Below the pieces are notes generated by a model. The model saw only the letters and a list, made by a program, of their open reading frames with translations, was not told the origin of the DNA and did no database searches. From Acidobacteriota bacterium (GTDB lineage: Bacteria > Acidobacteriota > Vicinamibacteria > Vicinamibacterales > UBA2999): a DNA stretch of 64,000 bases. Both the position numbers and the translations under genes were made by a program. The stretch covers positions 84,290-148,289 of the forward strand of contig JAKFYH010000002.1 in the NCBI GenBank assembly GCA_021730945.1, read 5' to 3'. This document shows positions 17,265-25,115 of the stretch, piece after piece (position 1 is the first letter of the stretch; each line of letters begins with the position of its first letter).

Positions 17265-18131
17265 TCAACCGCGCGACAGCGGTCGCGTCAGGCAGGTGGG
17301 GCCACCGCCGCCCTTGAGGCTGATCTCGGAGCCGTCGTAGGTGGTCACCTCGGCTCCGGCCGCTTCGAGCCTGGCCCGCGTCAGCGGATTGCCCTCGACC
17401 ATCAGGCACCGACGGGGCGCCAGTGCCAGCACATTGGCGCCCATGGAATCAAACTCCTCGTCGGGCACTTCGACCAGGGCGATGTCCCGTTGCAGCAGCC
17501 ACTCACGAAACGGCACCGGCATCAGCGGCGAGTAGACGACTGCCAGATCGCGATCGACGGGGCTGATAATCGACATCAGATGAAACACATCGGCGGGTCC
17601 GCGATAGTGAGGCAGCGGCACCACCACCACTTCGACTTCGGGCCCGAGCAGCTCGCTGAACTGGCGGATGCCCTCGTCGTTGGTGCGATAGCCGCGCGCC
17701 ACGGCCACCGTGTGTTCGTCGAACCACGCCACGTCGCCGCCCTCAATCTGCCCGGGCGACTCGATGGTTCCCACCACCGGCAATCCGAGCGCCGTCAGCG
17801 CGTGGCCGTGCGCGGCCGGCTCCTGTCGCCGCGCCGGTTTACCCATGTGGCAGAGAATGACGCCGCGAGGTGTGACCAGCGAGGCATCGCGCACGTAGAT
17901 GGCATCGAGCGTCAGGCCTGGGGCGTCGGTCAGCCGATCAATCCGCGCGCCCGACGCGGCCACGAGTGACTCCAGGACGGCAAACTGCTCGAGCGCGCGG
18001 CCGGGGTCGGGCGCGGCGGTGAAGTTCAGCGCCCGCCACTCACGCTCGATCGCCGCGCTCCTGCCGAACACCACGCGCGGATCGCCCAGCATCACGCGAT
18101 CGAGACGGCCGTACTCGTTGAAGCTGCTCAT
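17265..18131 (-). CDS. DDAH / arginine deiminase-like amidinotransferase-fold hydrolase
   Basis: This 288-residue enzyme has the guanidino-group-modifying fold. The substrate-binding IEGGDVAWF, catalytic His in PADVFHLMS and nucleophilic Cys in [10 protein letters not shown] are all present. Family members are dimethylarginine dimethylaminohydrolases that make citrulline and methylamines, or arginine deiminases; the length fits DDAH. The gene overlaps the upstream APC permease gene by four bases (ATGA), suggesting that the permease imports the guanidino substrate or exchanges it for product. No other arginine deiminase pathway genes are nearby. Confidence 0.82.
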   Translation of the reverse strand: MSSFNEYGRLDRVMLGDPRVVFGRSAAIEREWRALNFTAAPDPGRALEQFAVLESLVAASGARIDRLTDAPGLTLDAIYVRDASLVTPRGVILCHMGKPARRQEPAAHGHALTALGLPVVGTIESPGQIEGGDVAWFDEHTVAVARGYRTNDEGIRQFSELLGPEVEVVVVPLPHYRGPADVFHLMSIISPVDRDLAVVYSPLMPVPFREWLLQRDIALVEVPDEEFDSMGANVLALAPRRCLMVEGNPLTRARLEAAGAEVTTYDGSEISLKGGGGPTCLTRPLSRG

Positions 18132-19423
18132 GGGGCTATCCTCGCCGTCCCCTTGACCCAAATGTAGAGAGGCAATCCCGCGAGCAGCAGCAGGAAGCCG
18201 AACAACACGGTGTCGGCACCCGCACCGTAAATAGCGAATAGCGCAAAGACAAACGCGAGCGCGCTCACCAGCGCAGCCCAGCCGCTCGGCCGTGGCTGGC
18301 CTGGCATCAGCCAGACCGCCAGCGAGCAGAACACGTAGGGCACCAGCGTACTCAGGGTCGCGAGCAGGATGATGAAGGTGAAGAGCTCCACCAGGCCCCG
18401 GGAGTAGTTCATCAGAATGACCGCCGTGCTGAGCACGCCGGCGACGACCATCCCGTGATTCGGGGTCCCGCGCGACGACAGCCGGCCAAAGACCCTGGGA
18501 AACAACCCATCGGTGGCGGCCGCCATCGGCACCTGTCCGGCAACGAGCACCCAACCGTTCAAGGCGCCAAAGCAGGAAATGGCCGCGCCCAGCGCAACGA
18601 AGCGCGCACCGGCCTCGCCCAGCAAATGCCGGGCGCCGTCGGCAAACGGCGCCGTTGATGCCGCCAATTGGTCGGGCGCGACGAGGCTCATCACGCCGAC
18701 GGTCGAGACGATGTAGACCACCGCGGCCAGGACCGTGCCGACGACCGTGGCGCGCGGGATCGTGCGTTCGGGGTCGCGCACGCTGCCGGCCGGAATCGTG
18801 GCGCACTCCAATCCGAGAAACGCCCACAGCGTCAGGGTCACCGCGGACACCACCTGGCCGCCGATCGGCGCGTCGTTGGCGGGCAGGGCAAAGGCCGCGG
18901 GTTCAAAGAAGAACAGCCCGCCCAATCCGACGATGGCCAGCGGCAGAATCTTGAGGGCGGTTGTCAGAATCTGCACGCGGCCGGCCAGTGCCACTCCAAT
19001 CACATTGACGCCAATCAGCATCCAGACGACGGTAATCGCCAGCGCCGCCGCGGCCCACGGCGTGCGCACCAATGCCGGCACAAAGGGATCGAGATATCCG
19101 ACAAACGCCACCGCCAGCGCGGCCAGCGTCGCCACTGTCGACAGCCAGTATCCCCACGCCACGAGAAAGCCCGGCACTTCACCGAAGGCGGCGCGGGTGT
19201 AGGCGTAAGGCCCGCCGGTTGCGGGCATCAGTCGCGAGAGGCGCGCGAACACCAACGCCAGCATCACCGCGCCGCCCGCCGAGATGGCCCAGCCCACCAG
19301 GCTCAGCCCGCGGTAGGCCGCCAGCGATGCCGGCAACAGGAACACGCCGGATCCGATCATGTTACCCATCACGAGCGACACGGCAGCCCAGAAACCAAGT
19401 ACGCGCGGCGGCGTGGATGTCAT
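18128..19423 (-). CDS. APC-superfamily amino acid permease
   Basis: This 431-residue transporter has about twelve helices and the APC substrate-binding motif GNMIGSGVFLLPASLA in helix 1. The sequence resembles AdiC and other basic amino acid/polyamine antiporters. It is transcribed with, and overlaps, the DDAH-like hydrolase, which points to arginine or methylated arginine as substrate. This pairing is an inference from context. Confidence 0.85.
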   Translation of the reverse strand: MTSTPPRVLGFWAAVSLVMGNMIGSGVFLLPASLAAYRGLSLVGWAISAGGAVMLALVFARLSRLMPATGGPYAYTRAAFGEVPGFLVAWGYWLSTVATLAALAVAFVGYLDPFVPALVRTPWAAAALAITVVWMLIGVNVIGVALAGRVQILTTALKILPLAIVGLGGLFFFEPAAFALPANDAPIGGQVVSAVTLTLWAFLGLECATIPAGSVRDPERTIPRATVVGTVLAAVVYIVSTVGVMSLVAPDQLAASTAPFADGARHLLGEAGARFVALGAAISCFGALNGWVLVAGQVPMAAATDGLFPRVFGRLSSRGTPNHGMVVAGVLSTAVILMNYSRGLVELFTFIILLATLSTLVPYVFCSLAVWLMPGQPRPSGWAALVSALAFVFALFAIYGAGADTVLFGFLLLLAGLPLYIWVKGTARIAP

Positions 19424-19461
19424 GTGCTGAGCACCTTATCGCGAAACCGGCCGGCGGCCGG

Positions 19462-19803
19462 CTAGGCTTTGGGCTCCCGGAGCATGACGAGCAGCATGCG
19501 CGACGATGCGGTGGCGTCGACGGCGTGCGGCACGTGAGCCGGCAGCCGCACGATGGTGCCGGGGCCGGCGGCGACAACCTGGCCGCCGACGGTCAGCGAC
19601 AGTAACCCCTCGAGCACGATCACCAGCGCGTCAAACGGCGCCGTGTGCTCACTGAGGCCCTCGCCCCGATCGAAGGCAAACAGCGTGACGTTGCCCCCAC
19701 TGGTCTTGGCCAGCACGCGGCTGGCGATGCCGCCAGGGGTTGGTTTGATGAGATCCGCCAGCAGCAGCGCTTCAGCGACAGGAATGGAACCCGTGGACGT
19801 CAT
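19462..19803 (-). CDS. Small cupin-domain protein
   Basis: This 113-residue single-domain cupin has motif 1 as LSEHTAPFDALVIVLEG and motif 2 as GTIVRLPAHVPHAV. Not all of the four usual metal ligands are obvious, since the first motif has only one clear His (SEHTAP). Its start overlaps the stop of the upstream methyltransferase gene. The same family appears as a remnant at 3883-3992. Specific function unknown. Confidence 0.82.
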   Translation of the reverse strand: MTSTGSIPVAEALLLADLIKPTPGGIASRVLAKTSGGNVTLFAFDRGEGLSEHTAPFDALVIVLEGLLSLTVGGQVVAAGPGTIVRLPAHVPHAVDATASSRMLLVMLREPKA

Positions 19804-20480
19804 GGTGGAGTACCTCGTGAACGGCGAAACGCACCCTGGTAGATCACCGGAGTGCCGGAGGTGAGGATTCCGGCCGGCGAACGATTGAGTTCGCGCAGCG
19901 GCAGCGCCTCATCGCGCACGAATCCGGCCACCGCCATTTCCTCGACCAGTTGCGCCTCAGTCAGAAAGCACTGTGGCGCGCCAGAGAACTGCGTGAACAC
20001 GAACGCTTCACCAGCAACGGGCTGGGCCGAGTCCGGCAGCGTGTGTCGCGAAAAGGTAAAGATGAAAAGTGCCGCCCCGGTGCGCCCGACGCGGGCGGCC
20101 TCGCGCACCGCCTTCCGGAACTCATCACCCGAGCGGGCGAGGTTCCAAATGCCATGGGCAACGATGAAGTCGATCGCCCGGTCCCGAATCGGCAGGGCAT
20201 CCATGGACGCGAGCACCAACCGCAGCGGTGGCCCGCCGTCGCGCGCAGCTGCCGCGCGCAGCATGGCAGGCGAAGTATCACTGCCGGCGACTTGCCAGCC
20301 CATCTGCGCCAGCGGCACGGCATTGCGACCCGCGCCGCAGCCAATATCGAGAAGAGTTCCCGACCGGCGATTCCCCAGGCACGCGCGCGCGTAATCCATC
20401 AGGATGGGATTGGGCGGTGCGACGGCAAACCCGGCCACCGTGGAGGCCAGGCTCCACGGTGATCCGGAAAGGTCAGTCAT
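19800..20480 (-). CDS. Class I SAM-dependent methyltransferase
   Basis: This 226-residue protein has the SAM-binding motif I LLDIGCGAGRNAVPLA, an acidic residue after strand 2 (AGSDTSP) and motif IV around DFIVAHGIWN. This is the methyltransferase type 11/25 architecture. It overlaps the cupin gene by four bases. The substrate cannot be predicted. A nearby tellurite- or thiol-type role is possible but unsupported. Confidence 0.85.
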   Translation of the reverse strand: MTDLSGSPWSLASTVAGFAVAPPNPILMDYARACLGNRRSGTLLDIGCGAGRNAVPLAQMGWQVAGSDTSPAMLRAAAARDGGPPLRLVLASMDALPIRDRAIDFIVAHGIWNLARSGDEFRKAVREAARVGRTGAALFIFTFSRHTLPDSAQPVAGEAFVFTQFSGAPQCFLTEAQLVEEMAVAGFVRDEALPLRELNRSPAGILTSGTPVIYQGAFRRSRGTPP

Positions 20481-20507
20481 GATCGCGCACTGCGACCGCG
20501 GCGTGGG

Positions 20508-20993
20508 TTAGTGCTTGGCGAACACGTACTTCTTGCCGTCCTTCGTGAACGCGATCACGTTGTACGGTTCCTTCATGCCGCCCTGCTCCATGCCGGGCGA
20601 TCCCATCGGCATGCCCGGCGCCGAGAGGCCCGCGATCGCCGGCTTCTCTTTGAGCAGGCGCTTGATGTCGTCGGCCGGGACGTGGCCCTCGATGACATAG
20701 CCGCCCACCTTCGCGGTGTGGCACGACGAGAGCTCGTCGGTGACCCCGGCCTGCATGCCGACGGCCCGCAGTTGCATGTCGCTCACGTTGTTGGCTTCCA
20801 CCTGGAAGCCTTGCGCCTGGAGATGTTGCATCCAGGCGCTGCAGCACCCTCAAGTGGGGGACTTGTAGACCACCACCGAACTCGTGGTGGCCGTCTTCGC
20901 CGTCGTGGCCGGCTTCTGCTGCGCCAGCAAGACGAGGCTGAAGCCCGCCACTACCAGCCCCGCAGCCGCCGCCGCGATGTATTTGATTCGCAT
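20508..20993 (-). CDS. DUF411 metal-binding protein, probable selenoprotein (in-frame UGA)
   Basis: Reading through one TGA gives a complete 161-residue DUF411 protein. A signal or anchor helix (residues 6-24) leads to SVVVYKSPT, then the TGA at codon 48, then GCCSAW and the rest of the domain (SSCHTAKVGGYVIEGHVPAD). DUF411 proteins normally read SPTCGCC, so TGA replaces exactly the first cysteine of the metal motif. A 9-bp hairpin begins 10 bases after the TGA with a loop starting UG, matching the loose bacterial SECIS rule. Both sides of the TGA are intact, the ending is a normal TAA, and a multicopper oxidase lies close by. The likely role is periplasmic copper or other soft-metal binding. 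Alternatives are a nonsense mutation or a sequencing error. Confidence 0.75.
20813..20839 (-). promoter_or_regulatory. SECIS-like hairpin after the DUF411 UGA
   Basis: On the transcribed strand GCGCCTGGA and TCCAGGCGC form a perfect 9-bp stem with the 9-base loop TGCAACATC. The stem starts 10 bases after the UGA (20850-20852) and the loop is about 20-28 bases after it. This is the distance range of bacterial SECIS elements, and the second loop base is G. Confidence 0.6.
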
Positions 20994-21057
20994 CTTCAAA
21001 TGCTACTCCATTCACTTGAGAACCTGTCCCGTACCGCCAGTACACCGTCGCCCGTCG

Positions 21058-21139
21058 GCGTCATCTGCGTCATCTGTGTCATCTGTGGCCCTATGTCATC
21101 TGTGGCCCTGTGTCATCTGTGGCCCTGCGTCATCTGTGG
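21058..21139 (+). repeat. GTCATCTG-family tandem repeat, intergenic copy
   Basis: Six GTCATCTG cores are present. The last four form a 17-bp unit GTCATCTGTGGCCCTNN. It fills the gap between the DUF411 and Yip1-like genes. Related arrays lie at 33131-33164, 44931-44990 and 56417-56493. Confidence 0.9.
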
Positions 21140-21141
21140 CC

Positions 21142-21651
21142 TCAGTTGACGGGCCTCGCCATCAGCAATCCCGCCCCGGCAATAATTCCGAACGTCACCA
21201 GCCAGGCCACCACGCACACGACGACGGCACGGCCAAGGCTGCGGTAGTCGAGCGCCTGCTTGACGGCCAACACGGTGGCCGCCACCATCCAGATCGACGC
21301 CAGCGCGAACGCGAACGGCGCGGCCGACCGCATGGCGCCGAACGCCAAAAACACACCTGGTGCGGCGGCAAAGCCCATCGTCCGCAGCAGTTCCGCCGGC
21401 CGGCTGCTCGTTTGCGGTTCCGGCACCAGCCGCGTGCCGATCGCCGTGATCAGCAGCGCCCAGACCATCCAGGCGCCCAATGTCGCCGCCATGCCAATCG
21501 CGAACGTGACCAACGTCATCGACGAGCTGCCGACCGCCGCGACCCCTCCGGCGATGCACGCCAGCAGCACGACGGCTGCAGCCTGGCCACCGGCACCTCG
21601 ATCGGCTTCGACGTCTTCGAACGTCACGGGGTCGAGGACGAGGACACCCAT
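21142..21651 (-). CDS. Yip1-family-like integral membrane protein
   Basis: This protein of about 169 residues begins near GVLVLDPVTFEDVEADRGA and contains five hydrophobic segments, the layout of small bacterial Yip1/DUF1282-type membrane proteins. A longer frame starts at 21714, but the ATG at 21651 has an AGG ribosome site 8 bases upstream. It also leaves a 60-base leader after the predicted sigma-54 start near 21710. Function is unknown; it is divergent from the multicopper oxidase. Confidence 0.65.
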   Translation of the reverse strand: MGVLVLDPVTFEDVEADRGAGGQAAAVVLLACIAGGVAAVGSSSMTLVTFAIGMAATLGAWMVWALLITAIGTRLVPEPQTSSRPAELLRTMGFAAAPGVFLAFGAMRSAAPFAFALASIWMVAATVLAVKQALDYRSLGRAVVVCVVAWLVTFGIIAGAGLLMARPVN

Positions 21652-21720
21652 GACGCGCCTGATAAATCCCGTGAGCGATCCGCCGGCGCGCGACGTTGTT
21701 GCCACCATGTCCATGATTCA

Positions 21721-21736
21721 AGCACAGTCCGTGCCG
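21721..21736 (-). promoter_or_regulatory. Sigma-54 promoter of the Yip1-like gene
   Basis: The minus-strand sequence CGGCACG-GACT-GTGCT has GG-N10-GC spacing and two deviations from consensus. Predicted start is near 21710, 88 bp from the centre of the perfect palindrome at 21787-21808. Confidence 0.5.
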
Positions 21737-21786
21737 CGACCGGACACCGACGCAGCGCTTGCGGATGAGCCGGTTCATCGCGGCAT

Positions 21787-21808
21787 ATTCCCCGCGATCG
21801 CGGGGAAT
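21787..21808. promoter_or_regulatory. Perfect 22-bp palindrome with ATTCCCCGC arms
   Basis: The sequence is ATTCCCCGCGA followed by its exact reverse complement. It lies between two divergent candidate sigma-54 promoters, about 88 bp from one predicted start and 73 bp from the other. It is not followed by a T-tract, so a terminator is unlikely. Confidence 0.65.
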
Positions 21809-21844
21809 TCCTCAGTGTGCCGCCCTGGATCAGGCGTTCAGAGC

Positions 21845-21860
21845 GGGACTACAATTTGCA
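21845..21860 (+). promoter_or_regulatory. Candidate sigma-54 promoter of the multicopper oxidase
   Basis: GGGACTACAATTTGCA has GG-N10-GC spacing and a good -12 box (TTTGCA), but a weak -24 box. The predicted start near 21871 is one base before the annotated ATG, which would give a leaderless mRNA. Either the start codon or the promoter call may need adjusting. Confidence 0.35.
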
Positions 21861-21871
21861 GGGTTCTGGTC

Positions 21872-23317
21872 ATGCCAAGGCGTCTTCTGCTCATCCTGTG
21901 TCTGTTGGTCCCGATTACCGCCGCAGCGCAGTCGTTTGCGCCGGCCGGCTGGGACGCCGGCCTCCCGCTGGCCGAAGTGCCCGACCTCAATCCCGACCCG
22001 ACGATCGTCGAGGTGAACCTCACGGCCAAGCTGGCCGACGTCGAAGTGTCGCCCGGCAAGCGCGTGCACGCGTGGACCTACAACGGCGCCATTCCCGGGC
22101 CGCTCATCAAGACCCGTGTCGGCGACCGGCTGATCGTGCACTTCAAGAATGAATTGAAGGAACCCTCCACCGTGCATTGGCACGGGATCCGCCTGCCGAT
22201 CGAGATGGACGGCGTGCCCGGGATCTCGCAACCGGAAGTTCAGCAGGGCGAGTCGTTCACCTACGACTTCATCGTCCGCGATGCCGGTCTCTACTGGTAT
22301 CACCCGCACGTGATGTCGGCGGCCCAGGTGGGCTTTGGCCTGTACGGCGGGCTGCTGGTGGAAGACCCGAACGACGGCGTGGGGGTGGCCGACCAGGTCA
22401 CGCTCGTGCTGAGCGACATCGGCTTCGACAACAAGGGCGTGCTCGAGCCCGCCGACAGCGGCGGCTCGGCGGGCATGGTGTTCGGGCGCGAGGGCGACTA
22501 CGTGCTGGTGAACGGACGCACCGATCCGGTGCTGCGCGCCCGTCCCGGCGCGCCGCAGCGCTGGCGCATCGCCAACATGGCCAAGAGCCGCTTCTTCTAC
22601 CTCGACCTCGAAGGCCAGCCGTTCACGGTGATTGGCGCCGACGGCGGGTTGCAGGAGTACTCCGTCACGACCGACATCCTGCTGGTCACGCCCGGCGAGC
22701 GCGTCGATGTGATCGTTGCGCCGAAGGGCAAGGCCGGCACGCCGCTGACGTTGCGCGCCATGCTTTACAACCGCGGTTACGGTAGCGTCCAGTACCGCGC
22801 CGTCGAAGACATCATGACCGTGGAGTTCACCGACCAGCCGCCGATTACCGCGGCGCCGGTCAAGGTCAGCCGGCCGCTGCCCGTTCCCACCGCCGAGGGG
22901 GCGACACCGGTGGACGTGGTACTGACGTTGCCGCCGATGGAGAACAGCAAGTCGGAGTTCCGGGTCAACGGCGTGCCGTTCTGGAAGGCGAAACCATTCC
23001 TGGCCAAGCTGGGCGAGACGCAACTGTGGATCGTCAATAACGAGAGCGAATGGGACCATCCGTTTCACCTGCACGGGTTCTTCTTCCAGGTGATCGACGA
23101 CAAGGGCCAGCCGGTGCGGCCCCTGGCGTGGAAGGACACGGTCAACGTGCCAATGAAGACGACGGTCCGGCTGCTGGTGACGTTTGACGAGCGGCCCGGC
23201 GAGTGGATGTTCCATTGCCACATCCTCGATCACGCCGATGGCGGACTGATGGGGACCGTGCTGGTGGGACCGGTCGCTCCGACCGGGCACGTGCATCCCA
23301 AGCCGCCGCCGCGCTAG
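21872..23317 (+). CDS. Three-domain multicopper oxidase (CueO/laccase-like)
   Basis: This 481-residue protein has a Sec signal (RRLLLILCLLVPITAAAQS) and three cupredoxin domains. All type 2/3 copper motifs are present: HWHG, YHPHVM, HPFHLHGFFF and HCHILDHADGGLMG, the last including the type 1 Cys-His-Met/Leu set. It should oxidise Cu(I), phenols or metals in the periplasm. Length and four-motif set exclude nitrite reductase NirK. The methionine-poor sequence lacks a CueO-style Met-rich insert. The neighbouring DUF411 protein suggests a copper-handling role, and the promoter region carries the ATTCCCCGC palindrome. Confidence 0.9.
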   Translation: MPRRLLLILCLLVPITAAAQSFAPAGWDAGLPLAEVPDLNPDPTIVEVNLTAKLADVEVSPGKRVHAWTYNGAIPGPLIKTRVGDRLIVHFKNELKEPSTVHWHGIRLPIEMDGVPGISQPEVQQGESFTYDFIVRDAGLYWYHPHVMSAAQVGFGLYGGLLVEDPNDGVGVADQVTLVLSDIGFDNKGVLEPADSGGSAGMVFGREGDYVLVNGRTDPVLRARPGAPQRWRIANMAKSRFFYLDLEGQPFTVIGADGGLQEYSVTTDILLVTPGERVDVIVAPKGKAGTPLTLRAMLYNRGYGSVQYRAVEDIMTVEFTDQPPITAAPVKVSRPLPVPTAEGATPVDVVLTLPPMENSKSEFRVNGVPFWKAKPFLAKLGETQLWIVNNESEWDHPFHLHGFFFQVIDDKGQPVRPLAWKDTVNVPMKTTVRLLVTFDERPGEWMFHCHILDHADGGLMGTVLVGPVAPTGHVHPKPPPR

Positions 23318-23901
23318 CGACACCGGAAGGCGTCGTCGATCCGGTCGAGGATGATGTTGGCGCGGGTGTCGTGCAGGATCAGGTCGCGGTCCAGGAACCG
23401 GTACATGACATCGTCCGGCAGGCGGGGAAGCGCTGCCAGCACGCTGGGCGGCACCGTCGAGACCGGCCGGTTCTTCGGATAGGTGCCGTTCACGTCATAG
23501 AAGAACTCGCCGGGATTGTCGTCGCCGATCGCCTCGCAGATGCCGGCGGTGAGCGCGCCGGCCAGCGCCCGCTTGAACGCGTCGCGAATCGGCCGCGTGA
23601 AGATGTCGCCGCGCTTCGCCCCGGCCCGGGCCCGCCGGATGCGGCTGGCCAGCCCGGTCTCGGCCCTCAGGATCTCAACCGGATCATCGGTCACCACCAG
23701 CGCCGGCAGGCCCTCGGCCAGGGTCCGGCGCAGCTCGGCGTATTCGGTCATTCGCGCGCCGAAGTCCACCAGCACGCTGCCCCAGATCTCGACTTTGAAG
23801 TCGGGCACCTGGCCAGTCGTAGCCGACTGGGCGGCCGGTGGCGGCGCGCCCAAGGCCAGCGCGAGTAGCGCCCCGCACACCACGCTGCAACGCTGCTTCA
23901 C
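23314..23901 (-). CDS. Secreted protein of unknown function
   Basis: This protein of about 195 residues starts at GTG 23901, giving a signal peptide (KQRCSVVCGALLALALGAPPP) cut near AQS. The mature part is mostly helical, with the segments IWGSVLVDFGARMTEYAELR and RDLILHDTRANIILDRIDDA. I recognise no family. It lies 7 bases behind the DUF6544 gene and convergent with the multicopper oxidase, overlapping its 3' end by four bases. Confidence 0.65.
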   Translation of the reverse strand: MKQRCSVVCGALLALALGAPPPAAQSATTGQVPDFKVEIWGSVLVDFGARMTEYAELRRTLAEGLPALVVTDDPVEILRAETGLASRIRRARAGAKRGDIFTRPIRDAFKRALAGALTAGICEAIGDDNPGEFFYDVNGTYPKNRPVSTVPPSVLAALPRLPDDVMYRFLDRDLILHDTRANIILDRIDDAFRCR

Positions 23902-23908
23902 GTGGCCA

Positions 23909-25009
23909 TTATCGCTCGTTGACGGCGGCGTCCAGGAGATGGAACTCGCCGTAAACAAACTCGCCCTCCGGCAGGTGCCATCGCCCCTCGCCCAACGCCG
24001 TCAGCGTCAGCGGCCCGAACGCCCGGTAGCTGCGCACCGGCGTTGAAAACCGGAGCCGGGTGAACGTCTTGCCGTCGGCAGACGATCGAGAACGATCCTC
24101 CGAGACAAAGTTGGTGAGCCGTCCGTCCTCCCCGAACACCAGGGTGGCGGTGATGGCCTGGTCGCGGTTGCGGAAACCGGCGCGCACTGAATGCGCATCG
24201 AGTTGCTCCCACGTGATTGCCGGATCGATCAACGTGGGCGGCATCAACAGGCACATATCGTTGAACATGGTCACGGCTTCCGAGCGATCCATGACCTCGC
24301 CGCGGGCGTCGGCGATTGGGATGGCGCCGAACAGTTTCACCTGCATGGTGGCGTGGCCGTCGATCGATCGATGGAGCACTTCGACCGGCAGCCCGAACAT
24401 CCGCGCGTGCATGAGGAACAGGCGGGTCGGCTGGTCGGTGAAGCTGCGCTGCTCGGCTACGAAAGGCATCCACCGCGAGTCGGGCGCGCCGCGGATGCGG
24501 CCGCTGAAGCGGAGACGGTAGTTCTGCACCCGTGGCTGACCGACGACCCCGGTCAATCGCAGGTAGCGCGCGACCGGCGCCGGCAGCGGCGCGAGGTCGG
24601 CATCGGTGATCAGCCGCGCCTCGCCGAGTCGAGCCACGGCGCTGGCGACGTCGCGATCGAATTGCGCCTGGAAGCTGCGCGGACCGGCGGTGAACCAGCC
24701 GGTGGCCACCACGAGCAGGAGCAGCACGTTGGCCAGCGTGCCGGCCCAGGCGTCCCGCCACGACAGCGTAATGACGGCCTGTGAGGCGGCCAGCGCGAGG
24801 GCCCCGACGATCCAGGTCTGGCGCCACCCGGCCGCCAGCGCCGCGGCAACGGCGATGACCAGCGTCGCGGCCAGCAGCCACAACCCGCCGACTCCCCTTG
24901 AGATTAACTGCGTCAGTTGCGGCAACGCGGCGTAGCCGAACGCCTTGGCGAAGCCCATCAGGTGGATGACGCCGTGAACGGTGAGGACCGCGACAACCAG
25001 CCAGCGCAT
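23909..25009 (-). CDS. DUF6544-like membrane protein
   Basis: This 366-residue protein has four N-terminal helices in about the first 110 residues. A soluble domain follows with PVARYLRLTGV, MFGLPVEVLHRSIDG and WEQLDAHSVRAGF, as in the DUF6544 family of unknown function. The start at 25009 (MRWLVVAVLTVHGVIHLMG) gives a natural first helix. It is followed 7 bases later by the secreted hypothetical gene, probably in one transcript. Confidence 0.75.
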   Translation of the reverse strand: MRWLVVAVLTVHGVIHLMGFAKAFGYAALPQLTQLISRGVGGLWLLAATLVIAVAAALAAGWRQTWIVGALALAASQAVITLSWRDAWAGTLANVLLLLVVATGWFTAGPRSFQAQFDRDVASAVARLGEARLITDADLAPLPAPVARYLRLTGVVGQPRVQNYRLRFSGRIRGAPDSRWMPFVAEQRSFTDQPTRLFLMHARMFGLPVEVLHRSIDGHATMQVKLFGAIPIADARGEVMDRSEAVTMFNDMCLLMPPTLIDPAITWEQLDAHSVRAGFRNRDQAITATLVFGEDGRLTNFVSEDRSRSSADGKTFTRLRFSTPVRSYRAFGPLTLTALGEGRWHLPEGEFVYGEFHLLDAAVNER

Positions 25010-25115
25010 AGCCGATCCCTCGTGAGGTCGTGAGGCACGACCGGGGCGTGCCCGCGCGAGAGGAGGTCTGGACGAGGGGACCGCGACCCGCCACGGGTCA
25101 CGGTCCCGGTGAAGC

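Noticed and set aside
20508..20831. DUF411 gene beginning at the methionine after the TGA
   Set aside because: That start would drop the signal peptide and the metal motif, whereas the upstream sequence continues the domain perfectly in the same frame.
21787..21808. Intrinsic terminator
   Set aside because: The palindrome has no T-tract and lies between divergent genes, upstream of both.
21872..23317. Copper nitrite reductase NirK
   Set aside because: The protein has four laccase-type copper motifs (HWHG, HPH, HPFHLHG, HCHILDH) and three cupredoxin domains, which define a multicopper oxidase.
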